From the NCBI RefSeq assembly GCF_029255145.1, contig NZ_JAPUVQ010000101.1, forward strand, positions 1-18,185: 18,185 bases of DNA, written 5' to 3'. Position 1 is the first letter of the stretch, and each line of letters begins with the position of its first letter. Source of the stretch: Accumulibacter sp003538495 (GTDB lineage: Bacteria > Pseudomonadota > Gammaproteobacteria > Burkholderiales > Rhodocyclaceae). A program made the position numbers and the translations under genes. Shown piece after piece: positions 1 to 5,979 of this stretch. The notes under the pieces were generated by a model. That model saw nothing but the letters and a program-made list of their open reading frames with translations. It was not told the origin of the DNA and searched no databases.

Positions 1-1152
1 GCTGATCAGCCCGTCGGCACCACCGCCAATCAGGGTCACCGTCTGACCGACGATGCCCGTCGCGCCGTCGTTCTGCAGACCATCGCCGTTGGTGTCTACC
101 CACAGCCGGTCACCCAGGCTGGCGGCCTTGATCAAGCCCGCGTCAATGGTCTTGTTGTATTCACCTGGAGCCAGCGTCACGACCGGCGTCACGCCAAGGG
201 CACTGGCGTCACTGTCGGCTGTATCGACGGTGGCATCGGCCGTGGTGAAACCGATATAGGCTGCTGGTTTGACAAACTCTACCTGATAGGTCAAACCCGG
301 TGTCAAGCCGATGAACTTGTAGAAGCCCGAACTGTCCGTGGTCGTCGTTGCCAGATGTTCGTTGGCATCAAGAAAGTCCCCGTCGCCGTTCATGTCGCGC
401 ACGAGATTGACGGTGACGCCCGCAACACCCATGCCCACTTCGTCCTGAATTCCGTTGGCATTCAGATCTTGCCAAACGTAGTCCCCTAGCGCCGCCGACT
501 GGACCGTGATCACCAGCGGTTGCTGCGATGCCTCGCCGCTGTCCCGGACGCCGTTGTTGTTGGGGTCAAGGAACGTATCCAGAACGACGGCAATCTTGTC
601 ATTGTTCGGATCGCTGTCGGTCACGTCCGGCACAAAGCCGTCCCCGGCCGTGGTCGCCTGACCGACAATTGCGGCGACTCGTGTCGAGTCCCAGCTACCA
701 ATCAACGGGTTGCTGGGTGTCCCCTGCCCGAGAAGACTCGAAATAGCCTGCTGGACATCGCCGTAGGTGAAATTCCCCGAAACCCCGGTAACAAGGTAAT
801 ACGGAATTCCGCTGTAAACCGTCCCGTTAATGTTCTCGCTATAGGTCGTCGCACTCGGCTTGATGTTGTTCAGCAACCAATTGACGTTGTCCAGTCCGGC
901 GAAGTTGCCGATGCCTGGAATGGTTACGCTCAGCAAACCCAGTTCGTAACTCGAATAGGCGTACGCCCCGTAAGTCCCCGGCACGGAAATCGGCGCAGTT
1001 CGGTTCACGCACCACGCATCGAAGGTCGAGCCAGTCGGATAGACAAATGGCTGCGTCGACGAAAGGATTCCAGTGTCCAGATAACTGGGCAAACCCAACA
1101 TGCCAGGCGCGGTGACTTTGATCTTCAGTGACGGGGGCGTATAGGCGGGCAT
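1..1152 (-). CDS. Thioester-domain-like / SdrD B-like repeat surface protein, 3' end outside window
   Basis: The minus frame is open from ATG at 1152 to the window edge (384 residues, no stop). AGGAG lies 7 bases before the ATG, and an in-frame TAG 24 bases upstream fixes the start. Residues about 221-341 form one SdrD B-like (Cna-B-like) domain opening with LGDYVWQDLNANGIQD; a second opens at about 346 with LGDRLWVDTNGDGLQND. A further Ca-binding-like DPNNNGVRDSGE lies at 196-207. The N-terminal 180 residues fit, by eye, a thioester domain: WCVN (Cys48) matches the [YFL]C motif, WLLNN is at 92-96, and VQQAI (133-137) matches the thioester Gln motif, with Gln134 the likely partner. Such domains bind targets covalently in Gram-positive adhesins. 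No N-terminal signal peptide is visible, so export would need a C-terminal route such as type I secretion. The SdrD part is sure; the thioester domain is inferred. Confidence 0.85.
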   Translation of the reverse strand, partial: MPAYTPPSLKIKVTAPGMLGLPSYLDTGILSSTQPFVYPTGSTFDAWCVNRTAPISVPGTYGAYAYSSYELGLLSVTIPGIGNFAGLDNVNWLLNNIKPSATTYSENINGTVYSGIPYYLVTGVSGNFTYGDVQQAISSLLGQGTPSNPLIGSWDSTRVAAIVGQATTAGDGFVPDVTDSDPNNDKIAVVLDTFLDPNNNGVRDSGEASQQPLVITVQSAALGDYVWQDLNANGIQDEVGMGVAGVTVNLVRDMNGDGDFLDANEHLATTTTDSSGFYKFIGLTPGLTYQVEFVKPAAYIGFTTADATVDTADSDASALGVTPVVTLAPGEYNKTIDAGLIKAASLGDRLWVDTNGDGLQNDGATGIVGQTVTLIGGGADGLIS

Positions 1153-1451
1153 GGTCAAGCTCCTGTAACGAGATGCCTAGAAAAATGCTGATGTCGGTCG
1201 TCTTGTAGAGCGAAAGAAATTCCAGAGTTTCCATTCAGGAGTTGCCGGGCGATGGACTCTCGACGCGGGTGACTTCGTGCCTGACGTGCGGCGTGCCGAC
1301 TACCTTCTTCAGCGCCAGCCTGCAAGTCGTCGGCAGCAGGCGCCATAGCCCGACGATCTCCAACAAAGCAAAGCTCCGCCAAGCCACCGCCGCGGAGCCC
1401 ACATAGTGCCGCTTACCAAAGCAAGTCCTAGGATGTCATCTGGTGCGACGA
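1153..1451. other. Intergenic stretch without a convincing gene
   Basis: About 300 bases between the surface-protein start and the PEP-CTERM gene. It holds a 7-bp inverted repeat (1373-1379 with 1392-1398, 12-base loop). A minus-strand frame starting at 1234 reads METLEFLSLYKTTDISIFL and then an LGISLQELDHA-like stretch, which recalls the N-terminus of retron-type reverse transcriptases. It has a stop immediately upstream and runs into the surface-protein gene in another frame, so it is at most a relic. No promoter was recognised for the surface-protein gene. Confidence 0.4.
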
Positions 1452-1475
1452 CGGGGCGCCACGTGCTGCGCCCCG
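1452..1475 (-). terminator. Hairpin downstream of the PEP-CTERM gene
   Basis: A perfect 8-bp stem (1452-1459 with 1468-1475, CGGGGCGC arms) with an 8-base loop begins 7 bases beyond the TGA of the PEP-CTERM gene. There is no run of T after it, so intrinsic termination is uncertain. It may instead protect the 3' end of the transcript. Confidence 0.45.
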
Positions 1476-1482
1476 GCCCATC

Positions 1483-1629
1483 TCAGTGTTTGCGAAACAG
1501 CGCGACGGCCATCGCAACCCCGGCCAAGGCGAACAGGGAAAGGGATTCTGGTTCGGGAACAGGGATAGGATCCGCAAGGACGGGCATCGCGGCAGACAAC
1601 AGAACGGCAAAGGATAGCAAGGTACGCAT
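1483..1629 (-). CDS. PEP-CTERM microprotein (48 aa)
   Basis: A very short exported protein. It begins MRTLLSFAVLLSAAMPVLA, a signal peptide ending in an A-x-A-like site, and goes almost directly into VPEPESLSLFALAG, a transmembrane stretch and the basic end FRKH, which is the full tripartite PEP-CTERM sorting signal read by exosortase (EpsH/XrtA). Only about four residues lie between the two signals, so the mature product would be a tiny peptide. The start is chosen because GAGGAA lies 6 bases before the ATG; longer in-frame starts lack one and would bury the signal peptide. A sigma-54-type promoter lies about 75 bases upstream and a hairpin follows. PEP-CTERM proteins accompany exopolysaccharide and floc formation in Zoogloea-type bacteria. 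No exosortase gene is in the window. A pseudogene remnant is possible, but the intact signals and promoter argue against it. Confidence 0.8.
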   Translation of the reverse strand: MRTLLSFAVLLSAAMPVLADPIPVPEPESLSLFALAGVAMAVALFRKH

Positions 1630-1702
1630 GAGTGATTCCTCCACAAGAAGTTGATGATTTACTACTACCGACCGATCCATGAGCGCCAGTCGAATCGGTA
1701 TA

Positions 1703-1718
1703 AGCAAACTGCGTGCCA
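1703..1718 (-). promoter_or_regulatory. Sigma-54 (RpoN) -24/-12 promoter
   Basis: The minus strand reads TGGCACGCAGTTTGCT, matching the RpoN consensus TGGCAC-N5-TTGC[A/T] with exact GG-N10-GC spacing. Transcription would start near 1692, about 60 bases before the PEP-CTERM start codon. RpoN together with the PrsK/PrsR two-component system is known to control PEP-CTERM genes in related floc-formers, which fits this context. Confidence 0.8.
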
Positions 1719-1781
1719 TCACTCAAGAAAAACTGATTTAAGGTTCTTTTTCAATCCGGGTTTAGACGTCATGTCAATCGG

Positions 1782-1800
1782 GTGTAAGTTTTTCCGACAC
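1782..1800. promoter_or_regulatory. Possible upstream activator site for the sigma-54 promoter
   Basis: GTGTAAGTTTTTCCGACAC is an imperfect dyad with GTGT/ACAC arms, centred about 100 bases upstream of the predicted sigma-54 start site, the usual distance for an enhancer-binding protein. It lies in the AT-rich patch around 1730-1800. PrsR is a plausible but unproven ligand. Confidence 0.4.
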
Positions 1801-1953
1801 CATTGGGTAGGGCTTATGGGCATCGCCAACGCCGTTCACGATGCCCAGCGCTTTCCTTTGGCGGACACCGTTGCACGCCTTCGCTGGCAGCCTTGAGCAC
1901 CGCCCACGCGCTACGGTTATCCGACCGACCTGACGTCGCGAGCTGCCGGGAGC

Positions 1954-2073
1954 CGCTGGCCAGGCGCCGGCCGTTGCCGGCAGCGATAGCGCTGGAAACA
2001 AGGCAGAGTCCGAAGCAGACAGGCCAGCGAAAGGCTGAACTCGTTTGACTCGGCGGTCAGCCCTCGACGAGTT
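1954..2073. other. Cluster of inverted repeats, possible structured RNA
   Basis: The gap between the PEP-CTERM promoter and the LysR gene (about 1801-2148) has no convincing gene but holds nested perfect repeats. CGCTGGCC (1954-1961) pairs with GGCCAGCG (2022-2029). Inside it are a GCCGGC hairpin (1966-1981, 4-base loop) and an AGCG/CGCT hairpin (1982-1993). Next, AACTCGT (2038-2044) pairs with ACGAGTT (2067-2073) around an inner TGAC/GTCA stem. Such a fold could be a small RNA, a structured UTR or chance in GC-rich DNA. No tRNA signature is present. Confidence 0.3.
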
Positions 2074-2148
2074 CTCTGGCCTTGCCGCAAGCCGCCACGC
2101 GAACCGGCGCGGATCCCTCCCCTAGCGGGCGGGAAGCGCAGGGCAAGA

Positions 2149-2180
2149 CGTCTGAAGCGGAGTTTCGTGCGCTTCAGACG
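2149..2180 (-). terminator. Hairpin downstream of the LysR gene
   Basis: A perfect 11-bp inverted repeat (CGTCTGAAGCG at 2149-2159 with CGCTTCAGACG at 2170-2180, 10-base loop) starts 10 bases after the LysR stop codon. On the minus strand it is followed by TCTTGCC, not a clean T run, so the terminator call is moderate. Confidence 0.55.
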
Positions 2181-2183
2181 CGG

Positions 2184-2212
2184 CGAGTGGTCAAGGAATA
2201 AACGACCACTCG
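2184..2212 (-). repeat. Inverted repeat containing the LysR stop codon
   Basis: CGAGTGGTC (2184-2192) pairs perfectly with GACCACTCG (2204-2212) across an 11-base loop. Two bases of the LysR stop codon (2191-2193) lie in the stem. With the neighbouring 11-bp hairpin it forms a tandem 3'-end structure. Confidence 0.5.
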
Positions 2213-3117
2213 ATCTGGTCACTGCGTTCGACGCTGGCGGTCATCGCGCGACACAGGCTGATGAACTCGCGCATGCCTGCGGTCTGGAACTTTCGCCGGT
2301 GCCAGAGGAAGTGGAAATGTCGCCGCAGATCGAGTTCGGGCGTTTCAATGGCCACCAGGCTGCCGCGGCGGAAGGCCTCGCGCAGTGCCAGCCGTGAAAT
2401 GCAACCTATGCCGAGGCCGAATTCGACCGCCCGCTTGATCGCTTCGGTGTGTTCGAGTTCCAGCCGGACCTGCAGTGGCCAATGCTGATGGCGCAGCGCC
2501 TGGTCGAGTGTTTCGCGGGTTCCCGAGCCGCTTTCGCGAACGATCCAGGCTTGGTCGGCGAGCTCGTCCAGCGTCGCCGAACCCCTTCTCGCCAGCACGT
2601 GTCCCGGTGCGCAGAAGACCACCAGCTCGTCGGCAACCCACGGCTCGACGACCAACTCGGGGTGTCGGCAACTACCCTCGATCAACCCGAGGTCGAGTTC
2701 GTGACGCGCCAGTTGATCGACGATGGTCGTCGTGTTGTGCACCTTGAGGTGCAGGGTGCTCTCCGGATGCCGCTTGAGGAAGTCGGCGACGATCAGCGTC
2801 GCCAGGTAGTTGCCGATGGTCAGCGTCGCACCGATCTGCAGCCTGCCGTACCCGGCATGACCTTCGAGCGCACTTTCGATCGCCGCCGCCCGCTCGATCA
2901 GTTCGACCGCCTGTGGCAGCAAGGCCTGCCCGAGTTCGTTCAAACGAAGGCTCTTGCCGAAGCGGTCGAAAAGCTGCGTATCGTACTGCCGCTCGAGCTC
3001 GCCAAGTGCCGTGCTGGTTGCCGACTGTGACAGCGAGAGATCCTCGGCGGCCCGTGAAACGCTCTCGTACCGGGCCACAGCAACGAATACCCCAATCTGC
3101 CGCAAGCTGAAGCGCAT
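2191..3117 (-). CDS. finR: LysR-family regulator, FinR-like, divergent from fpr
   Basis: A 308-residue LysR-type regulator of usual length. The N-terminal winged helix-turn-helix (about 4-62) includes SRAAEDLSLSQSATSTAL, the recognition region. The effector-binding domain (about 90-295) contains LELEHTEAIKRAVEFGLGIG, typical of the CysB/CbbR/YeiE-like fold. The ATG at 3117 is preceded by GGTGGA. The gene is divergent from a ferredoxin-NADP reductase, the arrangement of Pseudomonas finR-fprA, where FinR activates fpr under superoxide and related stress. A palindromic T-N11-A site covers its own start codon, suggesting autoregulation. The symbol rests on context and could be wrong; the LysR family call is certain. 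Two tandem hairpins mark the 3' end. Confidence 0.9.
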   Translation of the reverse strand: MRFSLRQIGVFVAVARYESVSRAAEDLSLSQSATSTALGELERQYDTQLFDRFGKSLRLNELGQALLPQAVELIERAAAIESALEGHAGYGRLQIGATLTIGNYLATLIVADFLKRHPESTLHLKVHNTTTIVDQLARHELDLGLIEGSCRHPELVVEPWVADELVVFCAPGHVLARRGSATLDELADQAWIVRESGSGTRETLDQALRHQHWPLQVRLELEHTEAIKRAVEFGLGIGCISRLALREAFRRGSLVAIETPELDLRRHFHFLWHRRKFQTAGMREFISLCRAMTASVERSDQIEWSFIP

Positions 3118-3135
3118 ATCTATCCACCAGATATG
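3115..3135. promoter_or_regulatory. LysR-type operator between finR-like gene and fpr
   Basis: CATATCT, a 7-base spacer, then AGATATG: a perfect 7-bp dyad containing ATC-N9-GAT, which is the T-N11-A LysR box. It begins on the start codon of the LysR gene and ends about 80 bases before the fpr ATG. The following stretch to 3170 is strikingly AT-rich and probably holds the fpr promoter, but no clear -35/-10 pair was identified. Confidence 0.6.
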
Positions 3136-3216
3136 GTTTATTTAAAAAATCTGTTTCACAAATATAGCACGACGAAATACGATGGCCAGTATCGACCGCA
3201 TATCAGGATCAGAACG

Positions 3217-3993
3217 ATGAGCAATTTCTCCGCCCAACGCGTGCTTTCGGTTCGTCACTGGAACGACACCCTGTTCAGCTTCCGCACCACCCGTGACCCT
3301 GCTTTGCGCTTTATCAACGGCCAGTTCGTGATGATCGGCCTGCCACAGGAGGGACGACCGCTGACGCGCGCCTACAGCATCGCCAGTGCCAACCACGACG
3401 AGCACCTCGAGTTTCTGAGCATCAAGGTCCCGAACGGGCCGCTGACCTCCCGGCTGCAGCACTTGGCAGTCGGCGACGAGATCGTCGTCAGCCGCAAGCC
3501 GACCGGGACGCTGGTACTGCGTGACCTGCGACCCGGGAAGAACCTGTACCTGCTGTCGACTGGCACCGGCTTGGCGCCGTTCATCAGCCTGATCCAGGAC
3601 CCCGAGACCTACGAGCGCTTCGAGAAAGTGGTGCTGATTCATGGCGTTCGCTGGCAGCGTGATCTCGCCTACAGCGAATTCATTGAACGCGAGTTGCCGC
3701 AACACGAGTTTTTCGCGGACCTGCTGCGCGACAAGTTGATCTATTATCCGACGGTCACCCGCGAGCCCTTCCGCAACCAGGGACGGATCACCCGGCTGGT
3801 CGATAGCGGCCGACTGTTTTCCGACATCGGCTTGCCACCATTCGACCCCGCGCGCGACCGCGCGATGCTCTGCGGCAGCCCGGCGATGCTCAAGGATTGC
3901 TGTGCTCTGCTCGACAGTCGCGGCTTCGAGGTTTCGCCGCACATCGGCGCACAGGGTGACTACGTCATCGAGCGCGCTTTCGTCGAGAAGTAA
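3217..3993 (+). CDS. fpr: Ferredoxin--NADP reductase
   Basis: FAD enzyme moving electrons between NADPH and ferredoxin or flavodoxin; in proteobacteria it supports redox-stress defence and Fe-S repair. The 258 residues match the Pseudomonas/Azotobacter Fpr type along the whole length. RAYS at 51-54 binds FAD, STGTGLAPF at 114-122 and CGSPAM at 219-224 form the NADP side, and the C-terminus is FVEK, typical of this subclass. An upstream in-frame ATG at 3133 exists, but it lies inside the LysR operator and adds 28 residues unlike the family. MSNFSAQRVLSV at 3217 matches the known N-terminus, with CAGGA about 9 bases before it. It is cytosolic, and probably activated by the divergent LysR protein. 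Confidence 0.95.
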   Translation: MSNFSAQRVLSVRHWNDTLFSFRTTRDPALRFINGQFVMIGLPQEGRPLTRAYSIASANHDEHLEFLSIKVPNGPLTSRLQHLAVGDEIVVSRKPTGTLVLRDLRPGKNLYLLSTGTGLAPFISLIQDPETYERFEKVVLIHGVRWQRDLAYSEFIERELPQHEFFADLLRDKLIYYPTVTREPFRNQGRITRLVDSGRLFSDIGLPPFDPARDRAMLCGSPAMLKDCCALLDSRGFEVSPHIGAQGDYVIERAFVEK

Positions 3994-4214
3994 GCGTCGC
4001 GCCAGTCTAAACGTCGCAGCACTCGCCACCCTCCTCTGCGAGCCCCGCCGACCCAGATCGAACGCCTCGGTGACTTGGCCGTACCTTGAAGTATTGAAGC
4101 CCCGCCCGCCACGAACGACCAGTCTCGGGTAGACTTGCCCTTTCCGGACGGCGCGCAACGGGCGTCCCCTGGATGCCTTTACCCCTTTCCACCTCCTGAT
4201 CGATAAGCAAGGCC

Positions 4215-5879
4215 ATGGCTCAATACGTATTCACGATGAATCGCGTCGGCAAGATCGTGCCGCCCAAACGCCAGATCATCAAGGACATCTCGCTCTCTTT
4301 CTTCCCCGGCGCCAAGATCGGCCTTTTGGGCCTCAACGGTTCGGGCAAGTCGACGGTCCTGCGGATCATGGCGGGCCTCGACCACGACATCATCGGCGAA
4401 GCAACGCCGATGGCCAACCTCAAGATCGGTTATCTGGCGCAGGAACCCGAGCTCGACCCCGAAGCCACGGTTCGCCGGGAAGTCGAGTCCGGCCTCGGCG
4501 AAGTTTTTCAGGCGCAGGCCAAGCTCGATGAGGTCTACGCCGCTTACGCCGAACCCGACGCCGATTTCGACCGGTTGGCGGAGGAGCAGGCGCGCCTCGA
4601 GGCGATCCTCGCCACGGCCGGCCCGGACCTAGGCAGCCAGCTCGAACTGGCCGCCGACGCCTTGCGCCTGCCGCCGTGGGAAGCGCTGATCCGAACCCTC
4701 TCTGGCGGCGAGAAGCGTCGTGTCGCGCTGTGCCGGTTGCTCCTGTCGCAGCCGGACATGCTACTGCTCGACGAACCGACCAACCATCTGGATGCTGAAT
4801 CGGTCGAATGGCTCGAACAGTTCCTAGTGCGGTTCCCCGGTACGGTCGTCGCCGTCACCCACGATCGTTACTTCCTCGACAATGCCGCCGAGTGGATCCT
4901 CGAACTCGACCGCGGCCAGGGCATTCCGTGGAAAGGCAACTACTCGAGCTGGCTCGAACAGAAGGAAGCACGGCTGGAAACCGAGGCCAAGCAGGAAGCC
5001 GGCCGGATCAGGACCATGAAGCAGGAGCTCGAATGGGTGCGCCAGAGTCCGAAGGCGCGGCAGGCCAAGAGCAAGGCGCGTCTCTCGCGCTTTGACGAAC
5101 TTAGCAGTGTCGAGTACCAGAAGCGCAACGAAACGCAGGAAATCTTCATTCCGGTTGGCGACCGTCTTGGCAGCAAGGTCATCGAATTCAGCGAGGTCAG
5201 CAAGTCCTTCGGCGACCGACTGCTGATCGACAAGCTCAGTTTCAGCGTGCCGCCCGGCGCCATCGTCGGCATCATCGGCCCGAACGGTGCCGGAAAATCC
5301 ACCCTCTTCAGGATGCTGATCGGCAGCGAACACCCAGACTCAGGCGAGGTGGAGATCGGCGCAACCGTCAAGCTCGCCTACGTGGACCAGAGCCGCGATT
5401 GCCTCGAGGGCGAGAAGACCGTCTTCGAGGAGATCTCCGGCGGCGCGGACCTCCTCACCGTCGGCAAGTACGAAACGCCGGCGCGCGCCTACATTGGCCG
5501 CTTCAACTTCAAGGGCTCCGATCAGCAGAAGCGCGTTGGCCAGCTTTCGGGCGGCGAACGCGGTCGCCTGCACATGGCCAAAACGCTGATCGCTGGCGGC
5601 AACGTGCTGTTGCTCGACGAGCCGTCGAACGACCTCGACGTCGAGACGCTGCGCGCACTGGAAGACGCGCTGCTCGAATTCGCCGGCAGCGTCCTGGTCA
5701 TTTCGCACGATCGCTGGTTCCTCGACCGGATCTGCACGCACATCCTGGCCTGCGAAGGGGATTCACAGTGGACCTTCTTCAGCGGCAACTACCACGAGTA
5801 CGAAGAAGACAAGAAGCGGCGGCTCGGTGAGGAAGGGGCGAAGCCCAAGCGCATTCGCTACAAGCCGATCACCCGCTGA
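4215..5879 (+). CDS. ettA: Energy-dependent translational throttle protein EttA (ABC-F)
   Basis: Cytosolic ABC-F ATPase that binds the ribosomal E site and tunes the first elongation step according to ATP/ADP; it is not a transporter. The 554 residues are the family length. Two ATPase domains are intact: Walker A GLNGSGKST at 39-47 and GPNGAGKST at 355-363, signatures LSGGEKRR at 162 and LSGGERGR at 444, DEPTNHLD at 187-194 and DEPSNDLD at 468-475, and H-loop His216 and His498. The arm insertion (about 95-135) and the charged linker between the domains (about 245-325, the tRNA-contacting PtIM) are present, which separates EttA from Uup and YheS. The start MAQYVFTMNRVGKIVPPKR matches other EttA proteins. 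Upstream spacing of 221 bases suggests its own promoter, which I could not define. Confidence 0.97.
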   Translation: MAQYVFTMNRVGKIVPPKRQIIKDISLSFFPGAKIGLLGLNGSGKSTVLRIMAGLDHDIIGEATPMANLKIGYLAQEPELDPEATVRREVESGLGEVFQAQAKLDEVYAAYAEPDADFDRLAEEQARLEAILATAGPDLGSQLELAADALRLPPWEALIRTLSGGEKRRVALCRLLLSQPDMLLLDEPTNHLDAESVEWLEQFLVRFPGTVVAVTHDRYFLDNAAEWILELDRGQGIPWKGNYSSWLEQKEARLETEAKQEAGRIRTMKQELEWVRQSPKARQAKSKARLSRFDELSSVEYQKRNETQEIFIPVGDRLGSKVIEFSEVSKSFGDRLLIDKLSFSVPPGAIVGIIGPNGAGKSTLFRMLIGSEHPDSGEVEIGATVKLAYVDQSRDCLEGEKTVFEEISGGADLLTVGKYETPARAYIGRFNFKGSDQQKRVGQLSGGERGRLHMAKTLIAGGNVLLLDEPSNDLDVETLRALEDALLEFAGSVLVISHDRWFLDRICTHILACEGDSQWTFFSGNYHEYEEDKKRRLGEEGAKPKRIRYKPITR

Positions 5880-5955
5880 CCGCCGCTCCCTGGCAGCGGG
5901 CCGGGACCGGTTCCGGTGCGCCCGGGCGATCCCGCCGCAATCGCCGCGGCACCCG

Positions 5956-5979
5956 TCAAGGACTAGCGCAGTCCCTTGA
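5956..5979 (-). terminator. Imperfect hairpin over the kinase stop codon
   Basis: TCAAGGAC (5956-5963) pairs with GTCCCTTGA (5971-5979) with one bulged base and a 7-base loop. It spans the stop codon of the minus-strand kinase in the 83-base gap between two convergent genes. There is no T run, so a terminator role is tentative. Confidence 0.25.

Noticed and set aside
520..1131. 203-codon plus-strand frame
   Set aside because: Antisense to the SdrD-like protein, which runs in the opposite frame to the window edge with clear repeats.
1954..2029. 76-base cloverleaf-like fold considered as a tRNA
   Set aside because: No T-loop or D-loop consensus, no anticodon-like arm and no CCA context on either strand.
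3133..3216. Longer fpr start at 3133
   Set aside because: It adds 28 residues not typical of Fpr, starts inside the LysR operator and has no ribosome site.
3142..4158. 338-codon minus-strand frame opposite fpr
   Set aside because: Antisense to a gene matching its family end to end; no domain or ribosome site.
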